Notes under the pieces: generated by a model
What the model was told of the DNA's origin: nothing
What the model saw: only the letters and a program-made list of their open reading frames with translations
The model's database searches: none
Shown: positions 50,446 through 64,000 of the stretch, piece by piece
How the letters are laid out: each line of letters begins with the position of its first letter
Numbering within the stretch: the stretch's first letter is position 1
Program-made: the position numbers and the translations under genes
Assembly (NCBI GenBank): GCA_012295275.1
Contig: CM022667.1
Span: 7,426,794-7,490,793, forward strand
Origin: Chrysomallon squamiferum
Taxonomy: Eukaryota > Mollusca > Gastropoda > Neomphalida > Peltospiridae
Direction of reading: 5' to 3'
DNA: 64,000 nt

Positions 50446-51739
50446 TCATATATTATATCTGGTTTTAAAGGATCAAAAACTGGAAAAAACCTGTAGCTAT
50501 ATCTAATTAGGGAATTTAAGAGGTGTAATAGAAATCATTTCTCTTTATCTAACAAAAATACTATTTTGATAATAATAATTTAGAAATGTTAGATCTGATA
50601 CATGAGTTGGATTGGGAAATAGCTGGAAGTGTGATGTAAGGAAAACTACTGATCCAGGCACAGTCACATCTGAGACAAACTTGACTGATCTCATGTCTAC
50701 AGATCAACACGTTGTGTTACTAATTGAACTGTGATACAGTTCAGTCAGACACTGACAGAAAACATCTTCAAACTGCTAAACAGAACAGATGTTTATTTAA
50801 TTTGAACTTACAGGAAAAGATGTCTGGAACAATAACAACAGGCGACAGCTATGAATGATTAATCTACATCTGTATATTATTAACCTAAAAACTCTATTTG
50901 TTACAAAATGTTACAGCAGAATAACCATTTAAAACAATTCATTTGAAATCTAGCAACAAACTACAATATTAAAAACAAGTAAAAGATTTCATTCCAAGTG
51001 TTTTGTGAAAACTTATAAGCTTATTTCAGTAAAAATTATATGGTTTAATACTATCTTTTATCATTATTTTACTCTTATGAATCTTAAATAATTGTAAACA
51101 TATTACAATAAAAATTAAAAAGGAAAATGTCTTGTTTTTTCACTGTGATCATTTATGTTGAAAATAAATAATTGATAAAACCATTTTGAATGTTTTTTTT
51201 TAAATAGGGTTAAAACAAAAATTCAAATATATAAATAAAAAATTACGACAAATTAAAATTACCCCCCCCAAAAAAACCCCAAGAAAAACTGAAAAAAAAA
51301 AAAAAGTTGAAAGACAAAGAAAATAAATTGAAAAGTGAAATGTCAAGGATAAAAACAAGATAAAAACAGTTTAGTATAAATGATTCAGTTTTCTCCTGTC
51401 TCTGTGAGAGTTGTGAAATGAGAAATGAGAATCTGAAATCAAATCTTTATAAACTTTCTTGTCTTGAGTATTAACCAGCAACCAAACAGGTTTTAAAAAA
51501 TGGAGACATCAGAACTATGTTAAATTAACTCTGAACTGGGGTAATTTTTCTTGTCACATTTTCTTTCTTCTTTCATTATTTTTCTTCCTTTCTTTCTTCT
51601 TCTTTCTTTCTTTCTTTATTTATTTTGTCTTATTTTAATTTATGTAAACAATAACTATCAAGGACATATTCAAAATGTATCTGATGTGTCTAATTGGGTT
51701 AGCATGTTAGTTAATTAAATATTTCCCTGTCTGTCTGTA

Positions 51740-52510
51740 CAGGTTGGTATGTTAGTAAATAAACCAAATATGTCATTGTATGTCATTACAGGTTAGCATG
51801 TTAGTAAATAAAACAAATATGTCTCTGTATGTCATTACAGGTTAGCATGTTAGTAAATAAACCAAATATGTCATTGTATGTCCGTACAGGTTAGCATGTT
51901 AGTAAATAAAACAAATATGTCACTGTATGTCATTACAGGTTAGCATGTTAGTAAATCAAACAAATATGTCATTGTATGTCATTACAGGTTAGCATGTTAG
52001 TAAATAAAACAAATATGTCATTGTATGTCATTACAGGTTAGCATGTTAGTAATTAAAACAAATATGTCATTGTATGTCCGTACAGGTTAGCATGTTAGTA
52101 AATAAAACAAATATGTCATTGTATGTCATTACAGGTTAGCATGTTAGTAAATAAAACAAATATGTCACTGTATGTCATTACAGATTAGCATGTTAGTAAA
52201 TAAAACAAATATGTCACTGTATGTCATTACAGGTTAGCATGTTAGTAAATAAAACAAATATGTCATTGTATGTCATTACAGGTTAGCATGTTAGTAAATA
52301 AAACAAATATGTCATTGTATGTCCGTACAGGTTAGCATGTTAGTAAATAAAACAAATATGTCATTGTATGTTCCGTACAGGTTAGCATGTTAGTAAATAA
52401 AACAAATATGTCATTGTATGTCATTACAGGTTAGCATGTTAGTAAATAAAACAAATATGTCATTGTATGCCTGTACAGGTTGGTATGTTAGTAATTAAGC
52501 ATAAACATCA
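51740..52510. repeat. 49-bp minisatellite, about 16 copies
   Basis: A highly homogeneous array with unit GGTTAGCATGTTAGTAAATA plus AAACAAATATGTCATTGTAT and GTCATTACA. Variants TCCGTACA and TCACTG are scattered, consistent with recent expansion. No reading frame or exon edge is involved. Confidence 0.95.
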
Positions 52511-53162
52511 CTGTATGTCATTATAGCTTATCACTAAGATGTGTTCAAGATGAAGCCTTCCAATTTCCTATTCCTTTAACTTAGTTTTATGTGTTTATCA
52601 GCAATCTTTGTTAAAAATAAAGTGAAATCATTTGTTTTATTTTTCTATGTATAAAAATTGATAATATCAAGATTAAAAGAACCCCACCAAAACCCCCCAC
52701 AAAAAAACATCTTCATTAGATACTTTTTTGTTATAATATTATTAGTAGTAAAGATTAGCTGGCAGAATAAAAACAACAAACTAATACAAAGAATTCCTCC
52801 AAACACTGGATTAACTAAGATGTATTTAGATGTGAACTACTGAAATGACATTAATATAAAAAGCTCACTGAAGGAAAAGTGAAAAAAAAAAAAAAAAAAT
52901 AAGTGAAAGAATAATTTTGTTTTCACAGAGTTACAGTTTTAGCAACAAACTGAGGCTGAACTGTGCAGTTTTTGGATAATGGTTGAAATGCCTTTAATGG
53001 TTTCATTTAATCTGTTGACAAGAGAAAATAGGCCAAGCAAAAGTATTTAAGTGGAATGTGTGTGAAGTAGCCAAGTCACAAATTAATCAAAGTATGAATC
53101 AGACTGTGATGTCAGTAAAATTGTAATAACTTTAAAAAAAATAAAAAATTCTTTTGCTTTTT

Positions 53163-53288
<126 letters not shown>

Positions 53289-53630
53289 TTTATACTCACT
53301 TTATACACTTTTAAATTTATTATTACCACCATTGATTATTAATAAAATGTCAAACTGAAACAGTAAGAAGTCAGGTAAGTTAAACAGTGAAAAAGGAGAA
53401 TTCAAAACTGGTATTTACACTCTTGTCAGTTGTTCATAATTAGCAGCTTTTCTCTGCAAGTAAACAAACCTGGTAAATTTACTTTTTCTTGTTTACATCT
53501 TCATCAATAATATTGACTAACTTGCAGTTGCTATCTTTCTAATAATAATATGTATGTGTGTATGTGTCCCTATATGTATGTATGCATGCATGTGTGTGTG
53601 TGTATGTGTCCCTATATGTATGTATGTATG

Positions 53631-53673
<43 letters not shown>

Positions 53674-54391
53674 TTAACAAATAAATAATAAATGATTCCA
53701 TGTGCTTTGTGAAAGTTTTAAAATTAAAGAAAACAATAAATGTTTGGTAATAAGAAATACATGTGGTGCAAGGATTCAGAATTAATGAAGCAGTATATGT
53801 TCACTAACAGAATTTTACACTTTAAAGCTTTCACATATTTGAAGCTGTGATTGATTCCTCATAGGCGTCATAACTAAAACTGCATCACTGCGTTTAATAA
53901 AGCATTTTGATTACATATCTATCTATCTATCTATCTATGTATATATCTCTCCATCCATCCACCCATGTATGTGTGTATATATATATATATAAATATACAC
54001 AAGTGTCTTCAAGCATTGTGGTGTGTAAACTACAGTGGGAGAGAAGAGGAACGCTGTCTACGCTAACATATCTTATCTACAGGCTGTGACATTCTGTTTT
54101 ACAGTGAGTAGACAGACATTTCTAAATAAACCAGACTTACCAACAGACACACAGTAAAGACAGACAGTTCATATATTTACAGTTTCAGTAAAATTATTGA
54201 AAAAAAAAAGAAGAAAAGAAGTTAAAAAAAAATTATTTATTTGATTTTTTTAAACCATAGAAATGTTCTAGTAAATTAAACTTTTTAATGTTGGATAAAT
54301 CTATAAAGGCTGGCATTCTGGTTTCCTGAGTAATGTTGTTTATTTTTTCTATGTGTTAAACTGTGTATAATTATTTGGTCTCTTTGTTATG

Positions 54392-54440
<49 letters not shown>

Positions 54441-57400
54441 ATGCATGCATTATTGCCTGCACTGGTAATAATTCAAGAGAGGAAATATCCTACCATTATT
54501 CGTTAGTCTAAAAATATAACTTAGCAAGAAGGAAACTTTTACAACATACCCTCTCACAGGCAGCTTTTGACTGTTTTTGACTTGAAAACTTATTGAAACA
54601 GAAACAGAAAGAGAACCACTGATGTCAGACAGTTAAGAATGGACACTGTCCACTTGTCTCAAAATCTCACTTGAAGTTTTCTCTTGTCACTACAAAGAGT
54701 CCCAGATTTCTGTGTAAGGGAAACAACAAACAAACAGATTAGTTAAACAGTGAACTGTTTCTTAATTAACTTAAACAAAACAATGTGAAACTACTGCACA
54801 AGGCTGTGTTGACCCATGGCTGGGAACCTGAACTTTCCCATGTTTCTTATTTTTCTGGTCCTTCACCTCACTGCAGATATAATAGTAACTTAACAACAAT
54901 AACAAAAACAAAAAATAAAAAAAATAAAAATAAAGAAATATTTTGAAATCACTTTATAACATTAGCTTTTAATGACAGACACAACAGAGGTTTTTCAAAT
55001 GTCACTAAACTTCAAGTTTCAGCCAAGAACCTGCTGACCTGTTTCATGAAGCACTAGTAGTGTCCTCAGTTTAAAACAAGCCCTGAAGAAAAGTCAACGG
55101 CCTTAAATAAAATAATATGTCAATAAATATATAAATAAAATAATAGATAAATAGACTGATAGAAAGATAGATATAAAATAAACATGTGTAGAAGTTTATT
55201 ATCATAGTTATTATTTTAACTTACTATTTTTGGCTAAGATAAATTAATTAAAAAATTAGTTTAGCCGCTGTTTGTGTTTCAGCGACTTTCTCACATTTTT
55301 GATATCATTAAAACTTCTCAGTGAGACAAAATAATGTATTTTTGTTACACATACACAAACAACAACAAAATAAACAATTACTGTGTTTAAAACAAATAAA
55401 ATAAATGAATAAGTAAATAAATAAAGAAAAATATATAAAAGAGAAAATTACCCTCTAGGGAAAGAAAAGAAAGAAAAAATCTAAAAAGATAACAAAATAA
55501 TAATAAAAAAAATAATAAAAATTAAAAAAAACCTACAAATACAATCAAACATAAATAAAATAAATAAATATATTTTCCTCCTTAATACAAGTCTGTATTC
55601 AGAAAACTGAAATTTTCTTTGTGAAATTTGTCAACAATACTCTTAACTCTAAATATTCTGATTCATTATTTTATTAATACCTACTGTTTTATTAACAGTC
55701 TGATAAAAAACAATTCAGTTAAACATTTCAAATGAACAAAAAGAAAAAGAACAAACTAACGAACAAAAAAATAAATAAGTAAAAGTAACACCCATTCCAA
55801 AGAATCAGATTACAATAGAAAGGACAGAAACATAATTATCCCCTTAAATAAAATTAAATTAAAATTAAACATATTCCACATTTTTTTTGTTGTTTTTTTA
55901 ATTTTTGTTATTTCCATATGAACAATATTCTAATATTTTAAAATTAAAATTAACTGTTGTAAGAAAAACTGAGATGGTTTTTGATTAGTAACAGAACAAA
56001 GTCTAATTCTGATGTCATTCAGGTTTGATTAAATTAGGAAATACCAGCAGAGACAGCCAGTTACAACGTGATGACTGTCAGCTCTTGAAATGTGTTCTCA
56101 CAAAGCTGGAGAGTTCCGAGCAGGGCCAGTCACCTGTCAGTGTTGTCATACAGTAACATCCACTCACTTTGATCAGACACACTTTATATATAGTCAGTGT
56201 AGCTGCACAGTGAAGATTTATTTATTTATTTATCTATCTATCTATATATCTGCAGTCACTATAAACAATGGCAAGTTATAGAACTTCTACATTTTTAATC
56301 ACTGATAAAAAATGAAGCTTCTTATATCAATACAATACTTAGTATGTACTTCATACACTGTTTAAAGTTGATTCATTAGCATTTAATTTCTGGTTTAGAT
56401 CTTAACAGACCATTTTTCATAAAGCAGTTTTCATTAAAAAAAAAAGTCACAAATAAATTGTTGTTATTTAAGAACCATTTTGCTTTGAGGGACTCTGACA
56501 ATGGAATCAATATGCTGGAATAGTCAAGAGTTTTAAGTTGAGAACTAAATTACTTTTAGTTTTTTGATGATTCAGGATTGCTGGATAAAAGAAAAAACTG
56601 GTGTCTTAAGATGTCAGCTTTATCCTGCTCACACTGAATGTTGTTGGCCATTCTGTCTTTTGCAGATAACACTGATATCTTATGAGTGTAACCAGCTATT
56701 TCCTATCTGTCTGTCTGTCTGTTTATCCATCCACCCATCTATCTATAAAACATGGTATTTCATCAAACTGGGATTTCCTGAGCACGGGTGGCATGGGAAA
56801 TTGTCAAAGAGACAAATTATTTCAGTCTGTTAGTGTCAGAAATACACATATGTGTACATGTGTACAAAAGTAACAACTAAATAAATAAATATTTAAAAAG
56901 CTCATACATGTACAAACTGTTAACTAAAAATCAACAAATTCCTAGTGTTTCCCACAGTCAGGAAGTCAGTGTACCACAGTGTTCAGGTGCCACAAATCTT
57001 AATTTCTTTCACTTAAAACAATCCCTCTTTGATGTGTATTATTAAAAAAAATTAAATATTCAAACTGATAAAAATTTTAAATAATAATAATTGTAAGAAA
57101 TGTAGTTCTTGTATTGGACAAATTCACATCACTTTAAGGGTAAAGAAAAAATAAAGGATGAAATTATAAGAAATGAATTTCAGATTATTTTCTTAATTTG
57201 ACTATATCTCTTATATTGGACACAAAACATTTTAAATTATTATGAATATCAAATTAGCAAATTGTATTAATCCAAAAAAAAAAAAAAAAGTTTATACAGA
57301 GAGAGAGAGAGAGAGAGAGATGTTAAAAATTTAAAAATACTAAAACATATAATAAATATATAATACTAATAATAATGATAAATAATATTCATCATTTCAT

Positions 57401-57599
57401 GTATTCTTTTTTACACTGTTTAATAAAACTTGTTTATAGATTCAAGTTTAGTAACTGATTTAACTCATAATGCGAGTGAACAGAGGTTAAATAAAATGCT
57501 CTAGTAGAACAGTTAATGAATAACTGCATGAGGAGCTGGTAACAGAGGTTTCACTGTAACAAAAACAACTCAGACTAATTTGAGTAAATATCATATTTT

Positions 57600-58130
57600 T
57601 ATTTCTAATCTTTGCAATCAATGACATCCATCTGACAGCAGTGGATTCCCGAATCTTCATTCATTTACAAACTTGGCAAACATCTTAAAGCACACGCATT
57701 GATTAGCAGACTGTGAGAAAAGTTATTATTATTACAACCATTTAGAAACATTTAAACCATTTCCAGCTGTTTACCATCCAAACATTGTCTCCCTAAGTCC
57801 ATTTACGTGTGGCAGCGCAAAGCCCTAATAATAGAGAGATTCTTTTTTAATCCCCCGCTGACGAGAAACCAGGTTTTATATTTGACGACTAATTCGCTTT
57901 CATGTCATTTAGTGGTCAGTGGAATTAAGCAGGAACATCGACTGGTATTTTCCCATCAACCAACGACAGCTGGAAGCTGTGCAAAATAAGAGTTTTGTTT
58001 GTATTTGATATCCGTTATTTCTGGTTGACTGCATGATAGAATGTTAGTGACCACCAACCAGCAAGAACTAACTCTGTTTGTTTTGTCATCTGTGGAACAA
58101 ATCTTTTCTTTAATGAAAACAAGAAGAAAT
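57600..58130. promoter_or_regulatory. higher-complexity, CpG-retaining island (possible regulatory element)
   Basis: This segment lacks simple repeats and has noticeably more CpG steps than the surrounding 20 kb (for example TTACGTGTGGCAGCGCAAAG, CCCGCTGACGAG, TTTGACGACTAATTCG, AACATCGACTGG, CAACGACAGC). It has no convincing coding frame. Possibilities are a conserved enhancer, a distal promoter with a noncoding exon, or an old unique insertion. Confidence 0.25.
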
Positions 58131-60715
58131 TGCCAGGTTTTCTGTCAGTAATGAAATTTCTTCATCATTAATAAGAGATTTTCTACTCATAAACACTCAG
58201 TTTAATGTTTGAAGTGTTATCAGTTACACTAATAGTATAATCAAACACAGATCAAATAAATAAAACATCAGCAATACCTAAAACAAATAACACAAATAAA
58301 TAAGTATGTATGTAAATAAAAAAATAAATAAAAATACTAAAAAATTAAATATAAATAAAACCCAACAAAATATAATTATGAAATGCATTGTCTTTGCAGT
58401 GACTGATTATAATTTTAGAATGTGAGAGGAAAGTTAGCAAACAGCAACCAGTAACATATTGTGTTTCAGAGACATTTTCTACTACTGACATAGAATTACT
58501 TCTACCAGAAAGATGCCCCAGTAAATCATGAATCGTGGTTTTCTTTGACAGAAAGTTTAAATAAAAACATGAGTTATCAGTGAGTTTTAAATAAAGCTAC
58601 AAGTGTTGACTGTCAGTGTTGTGACACAACACTAGAAACAACTTGATCAGTCAAGAACTGATCTGGCTCCTAGGTCATCTCAACTAGGTCTTCTTAAACC
58701 AGAGAAAAATTCAGAACTGTAAATCATTAAGATCAGATAAGATATGCAATGTATACAATGTATACTGTTTTACAAACACTTTTATGGATCAAAAGTGCTT
58801 TATGCATTGTGTGCTCTCTTTTACAAATATCTTTATGGATTAGCAATGTTTATACAATGTATACTCTGTTTTACAAATAGTTTTATGGATTAGCAGTGTT
58901 TTATGCAATGAATACTCTGGGTCTGAATCTCAAAGGTAAACACATGAGTAACATTTGACAAATGAAGGAAACTGAAGAGCTTTCGTAGATTTATTAAACG
59001 TCAGATACGTATACATTGTTCAGTTGACACAACAACACAAAGTTGTCTTGTTCTTCTGCTGTGCACACACAGATTGACATGAAAGAGAGAAAACGATGCT
59101 AATTATCAATTACATGCTGATATCAACTGTCTGGATTACACTGCCTGCTACGTGATTAAGAAAACTGGTTTTACTCAGTGATAATGACAAACAGCAGATC
59201 GTCAAGGAACATGATACTTGCCTTCCAGGATTGAAATTCATTCTGCTGATTGGGAGGAAATACTTCACTCTCAGATTTCATTCAGAAGGCAAATGTCTGA
59301 AACTGTTTTTGTTCTGCAGTAAGACAGGATGGTGAAAATTGAGATTGAAAATGATAATTAAAATTAATTAGTTACATGCCTTCTAATAATGTGTAATAAA
59401 GAAGACTTGCTTATTTCAACACTTGTAGATTTTAATATTAAAACCAGAAAATGAACTATATTTTTTGTATCACTTAACATTAATGTTGCAGTTCTAAATT
59501 AAATATTATTTATCACCCAAATTCTAAACCTGTGTGCACACCCGTGTGTGTGTGTGTAAGTAAATATGTCTGCGTGTTTTTGACTGTTTTAATATCTATT
59601 GAAAACTCTGAGATAGTTGAGCATATTTTTTCAAAGCAGAAAATAATTTATAAAATATTTGTATTTATACAACTACAATATATTTTAAAAAACAGTTTGC
59701 ACTACTAGACTTGTTTACCAGTGCTGATGATAATCTGTTTTACGTCCACACCAACCCAGTGAGGTTAGAATTGATTTCATTGCTATTTAATTACTTTTAT
59801 TAGTCACTGAAATAGTTTTGTCTGAACACTGATAGTCTGAGGAGCAGAAATAACACAAAAGTACACAACCTGGAAAAGAGAAAAAGGAAAAGTAAGAATA
59901 CATGGAGTCACTAGATTTTCTTCTTTGTGTAGCTCTTCAGGAAGTGTCTGGAGAAGATGAATAAATATATTACTTCCTGTTTGTGCTGTTTTACCCAGAG
60001 CTGGAACAGGAAGACAGAAGAAAAGTTGAATGTAAATAATTATCCACAATCAGTAAACAACCCTGATCTTAATTTAAAAAACAAAAAAGAAAAAAAAAAA
60101 AAGAATACAATAAAACTAAACTAATTAACTAACTAAATAACTAACTAAATAAATAAAATCTATACCTAAAAAGATAACTGAATTATGTTGTTTTTTTAAC
60201 AATGATAATAATATAGTAAATTACAACAAAACATAATAATCAGAACAAAAACAGAAACCCCCACCCCAATAACCTAATAAAAATAAATAAACATAAATAA
60301 TAGAAACAAATAAAAATATAAGAAAACAGATTTAGAAAACAAACCAAGCCTGCTGAACACTGAAAGGTAAGAAGTGTAATATTTGTACATCATCCTGAGT
60401 AGTGACATCAGTACACAAACAGTTAGACAGGTTTTAATTATTACTCAGTTTGTTGGGATTGCTCTAAACTAGATTAGCTAACTGTGACAATAAGAAGGAA
60501 AATATGAACAAATAAATCAGTATTAAAGACAACATGTTTTTCTGTTAACAATTATTGATGAATAAATGAATGTTTAGCAATACTTTGTACAAAACAGTAA
60601 AAAGAAAAGAAATGAAAAGAAAAAGAAAAAAAAAAGAAAAACTCTACTGGGTCTTAGTATAAATATAAATATGTAATCTGTGCAAAAACAAATATCTTAG
60701 CTATATTAAAAAGAA

Positions 60716-60729
60716 TAGTAATAATAATA

Positions 60730-60783
<54 letters not shown>

Positions 60784-60792
60784 GTAATAAAA
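60716..60792. repeat. ATA trinucleotide microsatellite
   Basis: Long ATA run with a few GTA interruptions; a poly-Ile minus-strand frame across it is an artefact. Confidence 0.95.
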
Positions 60793-61489
60793 ACAACAAA
60801 AAGTTTAATAAGTATTTGGTGGCAGATTACATTACATATATTTTGTTTCAAATCTGAGACAGAAAACTTGCTGGTATACTCTGTGGGCTATATTTAACAG
60901 TTAGCAAGAAGAGAAACTTTATATATGCCTCCTCATAAAAAAATACAATATGCTGATCAAGTATCTGAAACTGACTGGAATGAAATTTAATGACATGTTC
61001 CACTGAGAAGAATTGACCCCCTAGCCCATTATACATCACATCTGTGTTTTATGAACACAACTACTGCCAACCCAGCAGCAGAATTGTTTACATTTGATTT
61101 CAATGCTGTCTGAAAGTCTGTTTGTCTGTGACAACATCCTTAAATTAATCTTACACTAATCAAACAACTTTACAGCAGCGATTGATTTGCTTAAATGAAA
61201 TATGAGGACAAAGTACAGTGAACTGTGAGTCCAGCAAAACAGATTAATTAGAAACAACATAAACTGTATCAGTAATGACAAATCTTTTTTATATGATCAA
61301 TGTAGGGAAATAATTAGACAGAGTGGGGAAACAGGTACTCACAGAAATAGAGAAAGAGACAGAAATATACAGAGAAAGATAAATATACAGATACATATAT
61401 AGACAGACAGCAGAAGACAGAAAGTTTGAAGGACTAAGAAAGAAAAATATATAGAGAGAAATACACAACTGAGAGAGAAATACACAACT

Positions 61490-61591
<102 letters not shown>

Positions 61592-64000
61592 AGATTATTT
61601 GCTTTTTCAAATAAAAATCTCAATAAAATCAAACCCTGACTACATTAACTTGCTACTAATTGATTATTTCTCGAAGTGAAAACTCTACAATATAAATGTT
61701 TGTATTTGCAGTTATTTCACATGCAGTTGTAATTAATTTACATACAAATATCCAACAACTATATTTTGTGTCAGCATCATCAACACAGACATCAGTTGAC
61801 TCTGTAAATCACTTACTACAACTGGATTAACAATTAAAACTCTGCTAGTTGTGAGTTTATGAATTAAGTGTGACATGCTTCACCAGCCAATCAAATGGAA
61901 GCTTTCATCAGTCAGCACTCAGATTAATTTGTTAATTAATTTTTATTAATTACTGTGATTAGTTTAGAAAATAATCATCAGTTATTTACTTTGCTTAGCA
62001 GAATTATTTTGAAAGTATGTTTATGTCAGAATTTTGTGTGCATAAATGTGCAAATGTGTATTTTAATGTGTGTTTGTATGAATGTATGCATGTTTGTATG
62101 TCTGTGTGTAAGTGAATGTATGTATGTATGAGCGTGTTTATGTATATATGTGTTTGTATGTATATATATATATATGTGCATGTGTATATGTGTGTTGTAT
62201 GTACATGTATATATGTGTTTATTTGAATGTGTGATTTTGTATGTGTGCATTTGTATTAAAAATATTGTGAGATTACATTATGAGATATAAACATGTTCAT
62301 GATGAAGGATCAACAGACAGACAGACAGGAGCCTGGTCATGTTCTCTTATATCTTATGTACCAGTTATGAATAATAATTTTAAAAAACACAGAACAACAA
62401 ACATATTGCAAACAATTTTTATTTTTATTTTAAAAACACAGAATTTTGTCTATCAGTAAATAATAACACTGACTCAGTTTCACTACAAAGACACTTTAAA
62501 AACTACAAACTACAAAGATACAAACTAATGAACCTAACAGATTTCCTAGGACTTACAACACCAGCTAAACCTTTGTGTTAAAAATACCAGCATTACTCTT
62601 TCTATGGAGTCTTATCAGATGTATCTATGACTGGTATCACTGTTACTTAATTTACTGCTATCTAGAAATGAAAAAAAAAAAAAAAAAGCATTCAAACTCT
62701 TCTTAATTTCAAGGTGCATGTAAAGCTATATCCTGTTTTCATGTTCTAATGAATAAAAATTGTGACAAAAAAAGATTAAAGTAAATCTAGATAAATGTCC
62801 AATTTGAGCTAAAAGCATTATGAGGGTGGAGGAATGAAAGCTGGATTATCACTTGTTCCTGACTCTTTGTAACACAAAACCTTTTATCAGTACCTTTCTT
62901 CTTTCCGCCATTTTGTTCTCAGCAATTCTCATTAAATGTTTCTCAAAGTAAACAGTCAAAAAACTTTAAAAAAAATTACTTTAGTTTTGAAAACTTGTTG
63001 CACTGTTCATGTACATTAAAAGCATGAGAAGCAATCAGTTAACAAAAGATAATGTTTTATACAAACCTTCCCATTAACTGTATTAACATTGCTTCAGACA
63101 GTTAGATTTTCATGTCTGCAGCAAACTTTATGTAATGTGTATAATCAAAGAGATAAAACGAAATATCTAATTAATTTAACTTTCTGTCTGTTTTATCTGT
63201 GTGATCAAGACATGAGACTGTGGTAAATATCTTCTATTACATTTTTTTATAGATACTGGAAGTGAAAAAAAAAACACCATTAAAGGTTTGTTTTTCACTA
63301 ATAAAAACAAACATGTCTGCCTCACAGACTCCAAGTAAACAGTAAATAATTATCTCCTGGTCAGTGTTAGTCACTAGACTGTTAGGTCAATCAGAGCAGC
63401 AGAACTCTCTACATTAATTACCAATCCAGACAGCGTCTCCTGATTTGTTTGTACAACAAAGTTCTATGTATTCTTCTGTCTGTTCAAAGTTTAAGTAACA
63501 AGTTACAATCTATAATTTAAATAGTTATTAATTTGTAAGTCATAGCAGGATTTAATAATAATAATAATAATAATATTATAAAAACAAATAATGAAAAAAT
63601 AAAAATTTCTAAAACATTTCTGTCAAACTTTTGTAAATTATTATTAATCAATTACTTAAATGCCTTTATTATTAATTTTTTGTATGTGTGTGTGTGTTTT
63701 ATTATTTTTATTTCTTTTGTGTGTTTTTTATTTGGTTCTTTTCTATTTCAAAAAAAAGAAAGGAAGTTTAATGATGCTAAATTAGCTTTAACATTTGATG
63801 GAAAAATATTACATTGTCTCCTTTTCATAAAATAAATTATACTTTTTATTATTTTTATTATTTCTTAAAGTCTTATCTACAAAATAAATGAACATATTTC
63901 AAATAATAAATGAACAAATTTACAATGGAAACAATAAAGAAAGAAAGACAGGAAAAGAAAAAAATGTTTTTGTTTTTTAAAGTAAAAAAAAAATTAAGTT

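Overview
This window is AT-rich animal nuclear DNA with split genes, GT-AG introns, heavy micro- and minisatellite content and no bacterial features. Five protein-coding genes can be assembled exon by exon with consistent reading phase. The gene content (an intracellular 5'-nucleotidase-type phosphoesterase that I do not know from vertebrates, an ARRDC alpha-arrestin, DUSP22, RECQL4, and a membrane-anchored chromodomain protein) fits an invertebrate bilaterian. A mollusc or other lophotrochozoan is my best guess, but the species cannot be fixed from the sequence.

Layout. 1-3567: 5' flank of gene 1. 3568-12181 (+): gene 1, a 13-exon cytosolic 5'-nucleotidase/MggB-like metallophosphoesterase of 568 aa. 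12182-16250: its 3' flank and the 5' flank of gene 2. 16251-19546 (+): gene 2, a 7-exon arrestin-domain protein of 385 aa with three PPxY motifs. 19547-27187: a long convergent intergenic or 3'UTR stretch. 27188-30516 (-): gene 3, a 5-exon, 264-aa protein with an N-terminal chromodomain, an RS-rich linker and one transmembrane helix, predicted to be an inner-nuclear-membrane heterochromatin tether. 30517-32152: divergent promoter region. 32153-34797 (+): gene 4, DUSP22 (JKAP-type phosphatase), 5 exons, 280 aa. 34798-38215: convergent 3' flanks. 38216-43082 (-): gene 5, the last six exons (321 aa) of a RECQL4 helicase. 43083-64000: about 21 kb in which I find no convincing exon, only repeats, one foldback element and a few higher-complexity islands. 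This is either a very long RECQL4 intron or unrelated DNA.

The genes do not form a functional pathway. The most striking property of the window is structural. Tandem repeats have repeatedly captured exon edges together with their splice sites: the gene 1 exon 6 acceptor, the gene 2 exon 5 donor, the DUSP22 exon 3 acceptor, and the gene 1 stop-codon region. In the first two cases the spacing keeps the reading frame. In DUSP22 every decoy leads to an early stop. In addition, gene 1 carries a 71-bp, nearly perfect inverted copy of part of exon 11, including its splice donor, inside intron 9. These arrangements could generate alternative isoforms, double-stranded pre-mRNA or regulated splicing. 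The membrane-anchored chromodomain protein is the most interesting single protein.
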